DNA of 64,000 bases from Pascua guehoae. Its lineage: Eukaryota; Basidiomycota; Tremellomycetes; Trichosporonales; Trichosporonaceae. The notes beneath the pieces were generated by a model. The model did not search any database and was not told the origin of the DNA. It was given only the letters and a program-made list of their open reading frames with translations. Location: contig BCJX01000010.1 of NCBI GenBank assembly GCA_001600415.1, forward strand, positions 702,961 to 766,960, read 5' to 3'. The position numbers were made by a program, and so were the translations under genes. Shown one piece after another: positions 1 to 11,608 of this stretch; within the stretch, counting starts at the first letter, position 1; each line of letters starts with the position of its first letter.

Positions 1-25
1 CCTCCCAAACCCCAACTAACCCCAG

Positions 26-1379
26 GACGTCCCCTGGATCACCTCGCTCTCGCTCAGCTTTGCCCTGTTCAAAACCTACGCCATTCCCACCATCAGCTAC
101 GTCCTCTGCAAATCCAACCAGCTCGCGAGCTCGGAGCTCGCCTCGCGCCGCGCCGAGGACACGGCCGTGTTTATCAACGAGTTTGTGAGCGGCGGCCTCG
201 ACTCGGTGCGCGGCACCACGGCGCTGGCGCGCATGAACTGGCTGCATGCGCGGTACGGCGCGCTCATCAGCCGCGACGACATGCTGTTCACCCTGAGCCT
301 GTTTATTTTCGAGCCCATGGGGTGGATTGAGCGCTTTGAGTGGCGGCCCTTGAGCGAAATGGAGAAGGAGGCGAGGTGAGTCGAGAGTCGACGTCGCGGA
401 GTCAACGCCGCGAAGCGGTGTTGGCGCCGTCAGAGGCGCTGTGGACGAGGCCGGGGGTTGGTAGCCGAGGCGCAGGGCGGGGCGGTGAGGCGGCCTGCGC
501 GTGTGGTGGCAGTCCAGTGCACGATACTCGAGTTGGGTGGTGCATGATGGCGGCCACGGTCAGCGCTGGTGTTGTCCTTGCAGTTCGCATGGTCGTGTGC
601 GACGTGCAGCGCGATCCGTTCAGAACCATACACACGACCACCACAGAAGCACAAACTGCACAGCCACAGAACCACAGAGCCCTAACCCAAACCCAACCTG
701 ACCCCACCCACCCCAACCCACCCAACCCAACCCACCCAACCCACCGCTCACACCCAGGTACGTCTTCTGGCGCGAAGTCGGCGCACGCATGGGCATTGCC
801 GACATCCCCGCCACGCGACAGGGTCTGTGGGACTGGAAGGAGGCCTACGCGCTCAAGGCCTTCAAGTACCACGCCAACAACACGCGCGTGGGCGACGCGA
901 CGTTCGACGTCTTCCTCAAGCCCGCGCCCGCCTTTCTAAAACCCTTTGGCAAGACGGCCTCGCTCATCTTCCTCGACGACCTCACGCGCGAGGCATTCGG
1001 ATACCCCCGCTCGCCCCAGTGGCTGCACATCCTCGTCCCGGCGCTCGTAAAGCTCAAGGGCCTCGTGTCGGGCTACCTCCTGTACCCGCGCACGCGCGTG
1101 CCCAGCCACCTCCAAGTGGAAGAAATCCCCGACCAGCACGGCGGCCACTACCTCCGCCGCAAGGGATTCCTCTTTGAGCCATGGTACGTCGACCCCGCAG
1201 CGTCCCCCGTCGGCGAGCTGGGCTACGGCAAACCAGGCGGCAAACAATGGCAGGACCACGGGTTCAAGTCGGAGCATTTGGGTCCAGAGAGGCTCCGGCA
1301 CCAGGGCGCAGACAAGGTCCTCGCTAGCGCGCAGGAGATGCGCGATAAGATTGCCCTGTGCCCGTTTTTCCAAACCTAG
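26..1379 (+). CDS. mpaB/rubber-oxygenase-like (DUF2236) protein, 5' partial
   Basis: Two visible exons, 26-375 and 758-1379, encode the last 323 residues; the start lies before the window. The first base group ends a 3' splice site (CTAAC then CCCAG at 13-25), so exon 1 is internal. Sequence features typical of the fungal ER-bound oxygenase mpaB / Lcp family are FINEFVSGG, a GTTALARMNWLHARYG block and LFIFEPMGWIERFEWRP, followed by YVFWREVGARMGI across the splice. The family includes MpaB, an ER membrane oxygenase that cleaves a farnesyl chain, and bacterial latex-clearing protein; the substrate here is unknown and no biosynthetic cluster is visible beside it. Splice phase is consistent (GCG AG|G TAC). 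The C-terminal part after about residue 250 is less conserved and ends CPFFQT. The family call is by recognition, not search. Confidence 0.75.
664..747 (+). repeat. CCCAA-type simple repeat inside intron
   Basis: The 382-nt intron of the mpaB-like gene (376-757) is many times longer than the usual intron here. Its 3' half is built of degenerate CCCAA/CCCACC units that run almost to the acceptor CACCCAG at 751-757. Confidence 0.8.
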
Positions 1380-2163
1380 CACGTAGCGCGGGGCAACACC
1401 AGTCGTGCAGCTTCTTTTTCTGTAGATTTTAGTTAGTCGTGACCGTCCTGCGACGGGAGATGTACATATTTGATTGCCCAGGGTTCAATCAAGTAGACGA
1501 TACTAGAGTAGATGAACGCCGACGACAGACGCCAGCTTCATGCTCATCAGCCAGCATGGCATGGCATGCGGGATTGTGGCCAGTTGTGCTGTCACTGCTC
1601 TGAGTAATCTGGCCTGACCCGTCCACCAAGCCGCAGCGCAGAGACCCGTCGGGCTTGCTGCACGCGTTCCACAATGCGAGCGGAATGCAAGCCAAATCGC
1701 CAAGCTCAATCTGACAAACATTGCCATACATTATCCTCTGCTGCTCGAAAACGCACGTCAAGGTGTCCGAGCCCATGCGAGTCGGTCAGGTATCAGATGC
1801 CTGTTGCTTACCAGATGCCTGTTGCTTACCAGATGACAGTTGTTGCCGGAACGTGCCTCGCAGAATATATCCCGGACTGTGACGGCGCGTGTCATCCTGT
1901 AGACGGGCTGTCTCCAGCTCCCAATCGCACTCCGAGGAGCAGCTGCACCCACACCCCGACACCAGCTGCTACCACACCCCGAGACTGGTTGCAACCACAC
2001 CCAGAGATGCACCTCACAAATCCACGCCCCCACGCTCTCGCGGCCGGACTGGCACATTTGTCGTAAACACAAACCTCATGAACAAATGCTACTGTTACCT
2101 ACAACGGTACTCATCTACCAGATACCGCTCGTATGCTCGTACGCTCGCGACCGTTCCCTTTCC
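1380..2163. other. intergenic, between convergent genes
   Basis: This is the 3' flank of the mpaB-like gene and of the kinase gene, which converge here. No coding exon or RNA gene is convincing. It holds the 18-bp tandem repeat at 1794-1845 and an ACACCCCGA-rich stretch at about 1948-2005. It presumably contains both polyadenylation regions. Confidence 0.6.
1794..1845. repeat. 18-bp tandem repeat, nearly three copies
   Basis: The unit CAGATGCCTGTTGCTTAC occurs at 1794-1811 and 1812-1829. A third copy, diverged after CAGATG, follows. Confidence 0.85.
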
Positions 2164-5100
2164 CTACCCGCGCCCTGCGCCGCTCTTGAGCTGGCCCTGA
2201 TTCCACCGCTGGATGAGCAAGTTGACAGGCTGCTGCTTTTCGGGGCTCGACGAGCGGCTCGACGTGTGTGACCCGCGCCGGTGGTCGGGCGACGACGCCG
2301 ACTGGCTGCGGACGTGGCCACGGCTGGAGCCGGCCGACGGGGAATAACCAGTAGACGGCTCGCGTGGACTCGGTGCCGCCTTGGAGACGGGGAATGTGCG
2401 GCCAGACGACGAGCGCGAGTACCCGTCGGGAGCGGGGGCGTCGCCGTGCTTTACGGCGGGGCGTAATACCGTGGGCTTGGGCAACACGGGCGGCGGTGGC
2501 ATCGGCGTGGTGGATGAACTGGCCAGCGGTGGCGGCGCCGTGGTGGATGAAGTGGCCGGCGGTCTAGGGCCAGACGGTTTGCGCAACATTGGCGGCTTGG
2601 TCGCCACGGCCGGAGGCTTGCTCTTGACGCTGGCGCTGCGGGTCAGCTCGCCAAACGCCGGCTTGTCGGGCGAGCGCTGTAGGTTGGACGACCCATGTGT
2701 CAACGACTCGTAGCGAGACACGAGGTTGTTGATACTGCTGCGGCGCATATGGCCATGTGGCGCATCCGACGGCGACACGTCAGGCTGGAGCGTGTGGGAA
2801 GTCGGGCTGTGCGACGATGGCGATGACGACGTCGAGCTCGCAAACATGGAATGCGGGCGGCTGCCGCCCTGGCGGCCGTGTGTGTTGGAAGGGGAAGCCT
2901 TGGTTGGAGACCGTGGCGGCGGCATGTCAAGCGCACCCGGTTCAAACGCCGACATGCGCCGCGCAATACCGGGGGACCGCGGTGGGCGAGCACGCGGCGA
3001 CACGGGCTGCCGCGTCACACTCTCGGGACCTGTATCATCGTCGCTCGAGTCTGCGCGACCGTTGGCTTTGTCAGGCGACGGCGATGACGGTGCCGCCGAG
3101 AAGCGCTTGTCGTTGCGCATGTCCTCGAGCGGTGACCAGTTGTCCGAGTTGATGTTGGTCGACGGCCGTGCTGCCGAGATGGGTGGGAGCGACGCCCGCT
3201 GCGCCGCACCTTGAAGCCTGCCGGGCGTTGCTTGGGGCTTGGCAGCCACTGTTGGGGGCTTTCGGCTTGCCTGCGCCTGTTGTGCCTGCAAAGGACCTGG
3301 GACGCCAAAGCGCTGTCCCGATGGCGGGACGGGCGATACCTGCGGGCGCAGCGACGGGAGCGTAATCTTGCCCGACTCTGATTCATCGTCGTCCATAAAG
3401 TCTTGAGGCATCTTTGGCACAACCGTGGGGACATCGTCGTCGTCGTCGTCGTCCATATGGTCGAGATAGTCGGCCGTGGGCGAAGGCGTTTCTCTCGAAC
3501 GCTCTGGTGTCGGTGGCCGGAGAGACTGCGTGTTCACATTGTTCACATTCTTAAACATTGTGCCGGTGACGTGTGTCGAACGCGGCTGTGGTTGCAATTG
3601 CACACGAAGATGGGGTGGAAGGTCCCCACCGGTGCGGTTGACCATTGCAATTGACTGGCGTCGGGGCGCATTGGACTGGTCATCGGAATCCTTGGGCGTG
3701 TCAGATAGGGGGGCGGGTGACGAGGAAGCAACCGGGGGTGAGGATCGTGAAGTATCTTCTCCACTGTGGCCAGAGGTAATGGTCTCAATCGACGGAAACC
3801 GTTGCTCAAAGGTGAGTTCGCCATCGGGAATGGACGAGGACGGCGTGGGCGAAGGCTTGCGGGGGTTGGTCGCAGACGTTGGCGACGCCCGAGCACCATT
3901 CCGCTTTGGCGATTCTGGCGTAGGCACCTTTGCAATGGTCGGCTTGAGCGGTTTGATATTGACACCGAAGGAATCACTAAACCCAGACTGCGAGCGCTGT
4001 GGCAGGTGCGGTGTAGGTGGTTGACGCGTCGACATGCCACTCTTGTTGAACGATTGTGCAAACGAGTCGCTGAAGCCACTGACTGACGACGACGGTGACT
4101 TGGACTGGGCGCCAAACGAGTCGCTAAACCCGGTAGGCGACTTGACCGTCGTCGACTTGGTAGAAACACCAAACGCGTCGCTAAACCCGCTGGTGGACGT
4201 CGCCGACTTGGACTGCTTGGGCGCGCCAAACGCGTCCACGCTGTTCTGCGATGACGGCGGCTGGATACGTTCGGAACCAAAGCTGCTGCCCATTTGCAGC
4301 TTGCCCATCGAAGGTTTGGATGGGATCGAGTATGGTCTGCTGTTGGTCGATGCGGGACGGGGCTTGGTCGGTGACCCGTCGCCTGTGACCTGTAGCTTTG
4401 GACGACCGGGTTGGGCAGCGGGAGCCGTAGGGACGTGAGGAACTGGGGGAAGCTGCGGGGGCGGCGGTTGGGCAGTCGACTTGAACGAGTCCCGCGTCGG
4501 CCTGCCGCGACGCTGGGGCTGAATAGTAGACGCAAGGGAGACGTCTGTGGCCGCTGACGACTGTTTGGAAGGGCCGTCGGTAAAGTCGAGCAAATTCTGG
4601 TTCTGGTTCTGAGACCGTGTCTTGGTCGGTGATGGAGGAAGAGTAGCAGGGAGGGCTCGGTTTGAAGGAGTGGGCTAAATGTTAGTTATAGTCTTGGACT
4701 CGGCACTCACATAATCCACAAGGGGGTGGGTGCCGCTCATATCGTGGGCAACCTTGAGAACCTCAAAGACAGACGGGCGACGCGAAGGGTGCTCCACAAG
4801 CATGGATGCTGGATACGTTAGTGCCTTGCCAGAGCCCCCATAAACTCACCGATTAGATGCTGTAGCCGGGCCGAGTACACTGGATATTGTGGAAAGGTAT
4901 ATTTGGCATTGACAATGGCCAACGTGCCGTGCTCTTCAAACGGGGTCGTGTAGTAGCACAATTTGTACAACAAAACGCCAAGTGCCCATACGTCTGTGGG
5001 TAAGCCGTGCTCGTTCCCGCGGTCACTCACCAGAAGGAAGTCCAACGGCCCATCCGAGCATCGGCTCGACCATCTCGGGACTGCGATACTGCAGGGTCGT

Positions 5101-6296
5101 GTGTTTATTGAGATCTATCGCGAGGGCGTCGGCCTGTGCCTTGGATGAAGGCGGGTGTGTGGCGGGAAACGTCGTGGACCCAAAGTCACACAGCTTGAAG
5201 ATCAACGGCGTCGGCCGCCCTGCAGTGGGCGGTTGCTGGAGGGGGTGGGAAAGAACGTTTTCGATCTAGCATTAGGAAGTGGTATTCAGCGCATGGGGGT
5301 GCGTGCCCACCTTGAGATCCCGATGAAGGAGTGGAGGATTGCACGCGTGCATTGCCGCGACAGCCTAGAGGGTCAGTGCTCAGTGCTGTGCGGTGTGCCG
5401 ATACGATACACGTGGGGACTCACCTCGCAGACATCAGTAAAGATGTTGAGAATCTCGACCTCCTTCAAGCGGTCGCGCAGACGCTTATTCAAAAAGTCAA
5501 TGATGCCGCCTCCTGGGAACGGTCAGAGATTGAGGTGTGGGCAACGAGGGGCGACGCACCAGAGCAGTACTCCATTAAGATGAACACTTCATGCGTGCCG
5601 TTGGGGAGCCGGTGGTGTGACGAGTCGAGGTACTGGATGAGATGGGGGCTAGGAGGGAGAGATTTCTTTCGCGTCAGCCATGGTCAAAGCGCGCGCGCGA
5701 TAAACCACACTCACCATGACCTCAATCTCCTTGTTAACATCGTTCCATACCGACTCGTCTTCGAAAGCGATACGTTTGAGACAGTGTTCGGTGTATCCCT
5801 TTTCGCCCCAGCGCCCCTTGCTCGTATTCCCCGACCTCTTGGGCGGGTAGATGGGCTTCTCCGAGCTCGTGAGGTAGACATGGGCGTATCCTCCTTCCGA
5901 GAGGTAGCGTTCGACTCGCACAGCATTATGGCCTATCCGTACCATCTGCCCCGGCGGTATTGTGCCCTTATGCCGCGGCTGCCGCGACGATTGCTGCGGT
6001 GCCGGTGCTGGGGCGTAACCCGCAGTGGGACGTGCGGGATATCCCGGTTGCTGTGCCGCATACCCTCCTGGAGCTTGTCCGCGATACCCCGCCTGCGCTG
6101 CGGCGTACTGTTGTTGCTGTTGCTGTTGCTGCTGCGCAAGCTGTTGTGGGTGCGGGACGCCATACATGCCCGGCGGGGGCGGGCCATAGCCGGCGGCGGC
6201 GTACACCTGTGGCGGCGCCTGGCGGGCGGGAGTCATGGATACAGCGCCGGGGCGGTATTGACCGCCCCCGTACGCTGGCGTCGTCGGGCCGTACAT
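2164..6296 (-). CDS. NAK-family Ser/Thr kinase (Ark1/Prk1/AAK1-like)
   Basis: Eight exons (6296-5715, 5665-5560, 5512-5424, 5364-5311, 5265-5031, 4993-4850, 4808-4711, 4674-2164) give 1272 residues, and the lengths sum to a multiple of three. Order: Gly/Tyr/Pro/Gln-rich N-terminus with a poly-Gln run; kinase domain from about residue 95, with glycine loop [10 protein letters not shown], catalytic HRDLK, CDFGS and a SPEM activation segment; it ends near [10 protein letters not shown]. The long Ser/Pro-rich tail has four FSD[AS]F motifs, many SPTK-like sites and a conserved end [12 protein letters not shown]. Known family role: kinases such as Prk1 and AAK1 phosphorylate endocytic adaptors at clathrin/actin patches. 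The tail motifs fit the FxDxF type bound by adaptor appendage domains (inference). Introns are 36-59 nt. Exon 2 was placed at [13 protein letters not shown] because a nearer TAG acceptor breaks the frame. Confidence 0.92.
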
Positions 6297-8376
6297 CGGA
6301 ATCGTGGGTCCGAGCGCGGGCAGGCGTCGAGGCGGTGTCGGGGAAGGCGCTGCCTACGGACGACGACGCGGGGAGAAGGGGTGGGGGTCGGGAGGGCACG
6401 GCGCGGAGAGCGCGGTCGGCCAAGGAGAGTAAGATAGGGGAGCCAAGATGAGTGTCGAGGTCGACAAGGGCGCCGAGCAAGAGACGGGGGGGGGGGGAGA
6501 GAGTTGTGGTTGTAAAGGAATGGGGGTGTGTTTCGAGTTTGTGGGCGCGCTCACCGACGCTGGCCCGGAAACTCGTGGACTTTGTTGTACAAGGCGGAGA
6601 GTGGACGAGATGGAGCGACACCTGCCAGCTGCCAGCTGCCAGCCTGCACCATGCACCTGCTACCAGAGCCACGGGGTGAGGTGAGCGGGTGATGCGTGGT
6701 GCATGCCGGTGCCCGGTGCTGACGCTGACGCCCCAGCACACCGCGCAGCACCTGATACTTGGCACTCATATCGCGTGCTTGCCACGTGTGCCTGCCAAGG
6801 AAAAGGACACGTCAGTCTGATTCGTCTCAGTCACGTGTTGTACAATTGGATTACGTAATCTGAAACAACTGCACCGCTGATGAGTTAGAGCGAGGATGTC
6901 TTGGGACAAGACAAAGATGGAGGAGATCTGGGGGATCGTGGGGAGATACTCCGACACGGGGACTGGAACTGCAGACACGTACACACGCGTAGCTGCAAGC
7001 TCATGGCCTCATGGGCCGCTGATCGCTGACCGCTTGGTAAGGGCAAGTTAGAGCAGAGGTCGTGGTGGCGCGGCGTTTCACTCCGACTCCGAGCGCTGAC
7101 CTTGCTTGTGCAGGAGGTGATCATGACAAGCCGGGTGGGTCTGACTATCCGTGCTGGGCCTGCTAGCTGCTAGCTGCTGGCCAGCAGCTGGCCTGCTGCT
7201 GCATGGTGCCCTGCCATCTACAATGGATTCAAGTGGCCCAGACGCCCCGTGGTGGAGCTCAACAAAGGCAATGGGCAATTGGGCAAGGAGCGTATCAGAC
7301 AGCGTGCGATCGGTACACGGTTTGTCGAGTGAATCTCAAGACCCAATGTGCGGATCCATGTGCGATGACCGTCTGGCATCATGTTGTTCTGCTACAGTAC
7401 TGTCCTGCGCCAATCAATTACTCGACCTGCAGTCTGCGTGTCTACAAGCCTGTAGCCTGTTAGTGGCTGATGGTTATCTGGTTGTCGAGGTCCACGATAA
7501 GGGAGTGTACAACCCAGATGATATCTGCCTCGAATCGCCTCTGGCAACGGGTGCGTGCCACCCACGCATTGCTCAGGGCTGGTTGTTCGGGTAAAAAGCA
7601 GGGATAATTATACGTGCACGTGGAGTCGGGAGTCGCGGAGTCCCGGATGTGGGGTAAGATCCGAACATTCAGGCAATCCCAAACGCATACTCGGCACCTG
7701 CACACCCTCCACGTCTCCCACCCTCTTGGTGACCAATACAGTATTGTACGCCCCGTCTTGGCACACTTGAGAGCTGGCGATCAAAAAGGATGGCCAACTT
7801 GAGGGGTAGAGAACAGATCGAACAGACAGATGGGCTGCATGCATGTGTACGACGAGTAGTCAAAAGATCTACTGTGGAGCGTGTCAAGGTACCGTTGTAC
7901 TGGGCGCGCGCGCTGCTCCACAACAAGCGCGCGTTTCGAAACGAGTGAGGGCGGTGGGGTGGGTGGGTGATACGCGCGGGTGGCGGGCGCGCTTACCCCG
8001 GGCCAAGCCGGCGGCTACCACCCAGGTATACCAGGTACCACTCCTGTGCACAGGCAGCGCAGGGTGTAAGGGTGTGTCGCGTGAGGGTGACGATCAGAGG
8101 AGACAGACTGCAGACTGCGGGTCGCCTCGGCTCTTGCCGGCAGGCAGCCATGCGCCCGCGATTGCCGCGCACACTTGCCACCATACACCCACCACCACCT
8201 GGTACCACCACCACGACCACCACCCACACCCCTCTACGCTCTGTTTAATACAACGTCCACGACTCTTCCCTCTTTCTCATTCTCCATCCTTCACTCTCTC
8301 TGTCATTAGTTACCAGAGACCATTATCCGCTTTCCACATTCTACACAACCCACACCAACCTCTGAACATTACCACC
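6297..8376. promoter_or_regulatory. divergent promoter region, kinase and ornithine aminotransferase
   Basis: This 2.08 kb region separates two head-to-head genes. No exon with coding character is seen. Notable content: a G run at 6487-6496, GCCAGCT direct repeats at 6624-6645, and a palindromic CTAGCTG/CAGCTGG block at 7157-7204. A pyrimidine-rich leader (8250-8340) lies just before the aminotransferase start. Confidence 0.55.
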
Positions 8377-10236
8377 ATGGCTCCCGTCGCGACCTCCACC
8401 CCGGCCACTGCCGGCGGCAAGGCCAAGTACTCCACCCAGAACATTATGGACATGGAGGCCGAGTACTCTGCGTACGTACCAACACCGGCTCAGGAATAAA
8501 GCACTCGCTAACGCTGCAGCCACAACTACCACCCGCTCCCTGTGTATGTCGACTGGGGCAGCAACCACGGACATGACAGCTGACAGACGCAGCTGCTTTG
8601 AGCGCGGCGAGGGCGCGCACGTCTGGGACCCCGAGGGCAACGAGTACCTTGACTTTCTCGCGGCCTACTCGGCCGTCAACCAGGGCCACTGCCACCCTGA
8701 TATTTGTGAGTGTGCTGTTATCTCGGGGCCTCTATACCCCACGCGCTGTTACACCACTGACACGCAGTGAACACGCTCGTCACGCAGGCCTCCAAGCTGA
8801 CCCTCTCGTCTCGTGCCTTTTACTCGGCTGGCCTCGGTCCGTTTGCCAAGAAGGTGACCGAGATGTTTGGCTTTGACATGATGCTCCCGATGAACACGGG
8901 TGCCGAGGCGGTCGAGACGGCCATCAAGCTCGCGCGCAAGTGGGGGTACGAGGTCAAGAAGATCCCCGAGGGCAAGGCGCGTGTCCTCTCCGTCGAGGGC
9001 AACTTCCACGGACGCACGATCGGCGTCATCTCCATGTCCACCGACCCGGACAGCCGTAACGGTTTCGGACCCTTCCTCGAAAACGTCGGCCCCCGCTACG
9101 GCGACAATGTTATCCGCTACAACCACCCCGAGGACCTTGAGGCGGCGCTCGAGAAGTATGGCGACGAGGTCGCCGCGTTCCTCGTCGAGCCGATCCAGGG
9201 AGAGGCTGGGTGAGTGCTAGTGGTGCTGCGGCACGAGTAATGTCGGGGATGCGTCGCAGTGTAACACCCGCAATTGTTGGTGGTGTCCCGGCTATTGTCG
9301 GTGCAGCACGAGCTATTGTCGGTATACCACCGGGTATCGTCGGTGTAGTGCCAGCTATCGACGCTGTCGCACGAGCTATCGTCGGTAAAGACCCATCTGG
9401 TACCCTGCATGGGACGAGCTGGGATCGTCAGTGCCGCCTCGGTTCGAGTGAAACGAGGCTCCGCCTCCCTTGTGCACGTCGCCAATCACAACATCCCCAA
9501 CCCCGTGCTAACCCCCCAGCATCTTCGTCCCCGACGACGGCTACCTCGCCAAGGTGTCCGAGATCTGCAAGAAGCACAATGTGCTCCTCATCTGTGACGA
9601 GATTCAGACGGGTCTGTGCCGCACCGGCAAGATGCTCTGCTACGAGTGGGACGGCATCAAGCCCGACATGACGATTCTCGGCAAGGCGCTGTCGGGTGGT
9701 ATGTACCCGGTGTCGTGCGTGCTCGCGAGCAAGGAGATTATGCTCTGCATCAAGCCCGGAGAGCACGGCTCGACGTATGGCGGCAACCCGCTCGGGTGCG
9801 CAGTGGCCATGACGGCGCTCGACGTGCTTGTGCGCGAGAACCTGGCCGAGCGCTCGCAGCGCCTCGGCGAAATCTTCCGCGAGGGCGTCCGCAAGCTCAA
9901 CTCGCCGTACATTGAAAAGATCCGCGGCCGTGGCCTGTTCAACGGCGTCATCATCGACCCCTCCAAGACCCCCAAGGGTCGTACCGCCTGGGACCTGTGT
10001 CTCGTCATGAAGAGCAAGGGTTTGCTGGCCAAGCCCACGCATGAGAGTAGGTCGTTTTTGGCTTTGTATCGGGATGTGCCCGTTGCTAATTCAAAGACAT
10101 CATCCGCTTTGCTCCCCCGCTCGTCATTTCCGAGGAGGACATCCACAAGGCCATCAAGATTATCGGCGAGTCGCTCGACGCCCTCGAGACGCTCGAGACC
10201 ATTCCCGGTGCCAACGCTGGTCCTAGCAGCCACTAA
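8377..10236 (+). CDS. ornithine aminotransferase (PLP-dependent)
   Basis: Six exons (8377-8471, 8520-8543, 8593-8705, 8768-9209, 9520-10046, 10097-10236) sum to 1341 nt, giving 446 residues, the usual size. The enzyme moves the delta-amino group of ornithine to 2-oxoglutarate, giving glutamate semialdehyde in arginine catabolism and proline synthesis; fungal forms are cytosolic, and no targeting peptide is seen. Class III aminotransferase signals: [12 protein letters not shown], the [14 protein letters not shown] block, [12 protein letters not shown], a [10 protein letters not shown] motif with the cofactor Asp, and the Schiff-base Lys in [10 protein letters not shown]. The start ATG sits in ACCACCATGG. 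Exon 2 is a 24-nt micro-exon encoding HNYHPLPV across its borders. Intron 4 (9210-9519) is 310 nt and repeat-filled, unlike the other introns (48-62 nt). The yeast orthologue is CAR2. Confidence 0.96.
9266..9395. repeat. degenerate 24-nt tandem repeat inside intron 4 of ornithine aminotransferase
   Basis: About five degraded copies of a unit containing GCTATTGTCGGT or GCTATCGTCGGT, spaced about 24 nt apart. The array is open in one plus frame but cannot join the enzyme, because the preceding exon frame hits TGA at once. Confidence 0.7.
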
Positions 10237-11608
10237 TCTGTAGGAGGAAGAGACAGGGAGACACGGCTAGAAGAAAAAGACACAACTAGTCTGCAGTGTA
10301 ACCACAGATGTATCCACTCGGAGAATGTGAAGCGGGCTGCCCAGATACCGTGTTCGGGAGGAGCAGCACCGTGTTACTGACCCTGTTCTGACCACTGTCA
10401 CCTGACACCCCCATTCTTCGTCCGCCATTCTTCGTCATCTCTGGACTGCGGAGACACATTCAGCATCTTAGACCCGATGGCCGCACCTCGCTGAGCACCG
10501 CTGCCCTCGTGTATTGAGGCTCAGCTGTGTGGCCACAAGCTCTCCTGGCAGTAAACAAACACTCAATACCTGATGCTCCCACCTCGCTGCTCATCGTGGA
10601 GAAGTGCGCTCGGTTCTTGCATTCCTCTTGAACCATCGTTGCCGCTGAGACACAAACCAAAGAGCGACACGTGTGGAACTGCACGAGGGAAGCAGTGTTC
10701 CTGCATCACCAACACAGTAGGATCTGCAGGATACCACGCCGTGCCATTTGTAACTCGAGGCGGGCTTCAGTATCGTGGACACTGCGCGGCGCCACCAGCT
10801 GCTGGTTGGCGTTTTCCTGCGATCGGGTTACGCTGTCTCTACCATGCCGTCCGCAGTGTGGCGCCCGGCGGCCTGTTCCCCGCCCCAAGCGTCGTATAAA
10901 TGGACGTCGGGGCGATAGGTGGGGACCTTGCAGGCCAGCGGTGTCACATGAACGTTAAGAATCGCAACCACTCGCCCACCCACGGTCTGAGAGACAGAAA
11001 AAGCACAGCACCCTACAGTGCCTGCTCGCTGCCCACAACAGGGGCGAACTTGTGACCTCACCCTCGTTCGTACGAAAGGCGCGCTCTACCACGCTCTACC
11101 ACTGAGCTATACAGGCGGCTGACCATGAAACGGGTGGACAAAGCTGGCGCGGCAGGCATTTGGACAGTTATTGGGGTTTGGGAGCAAGCAGGGTTGGTGA
11201 ACTTTCGGTCAATCCAAGAATGGTCTCACACCTTGTAACCAAAGTTTTCCCAAGCTCCACTGCCAGCTCCACAACTCTGGAAACAAGACCCATGTGGTGT
11301 CGAATATAGCTGTGCTCGGTACTCCAGCTACAAGAGGCAGGAAACGAATAAGACAATGGAGATGAGGCACGCGACAATGTCAACAACATCACGTGATTCT
11401 TTTGCTGCGTGGAGCGCTTGTCTCTGTTGCGTCATATCCCACCTGGTATCCATCCATGTACTCGTTCCCACTCCTTACACTTGGACGATGAGTGCGGCTG
11501 GAGCTGTCACCGCCGCCCCCAGCTCGTATTTCACCAGCTCGGACCGCGTCCAGGACTACTTTATCGACCTGCAAGTCGATGCCGCGCAGTTAGTGGGCGT
11601 GGGAACCC
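10237..11608. other. intergenic region containing a tRNA-like locus
   Basis: About 1.37 kb between two plus-strand genes. The only feature I can support is the tRNA-Thr-like sequence at 11030-11116 on the minus strand. A TATAAATGG motif lies at 10896-10904 but has no clear gene. An open stretch at 11488-11667 could belong to the 5' end of the next gene. Confidence 0.5.
11030..11116 (-). tRNA. tRNA-Thr(CGT)-like gene, probably degraded
   Basis: Read on the minus strand: acceptor GCCTGTA pairs with TGTGGGC (three G-T wobbles), followed by discriminator A. The A-box is TAGCTCAGTGGTAGAGC. The anticodon stem CGCCT/GGGTG closes a loop starting TTCGTA, so the anticodon is CGT (threonine), with room for a 6-nt intron after A37. 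Oddities: a 10-nt tandem duplication (GTGGTAGAGC twice) enlarges the D-arm; the T-loop reads TTCGCCC, without the near-universal A58; and the T-stem pairs poorly. It may be a pseudogene or a divergent tRNA. Confidence 0.5.
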
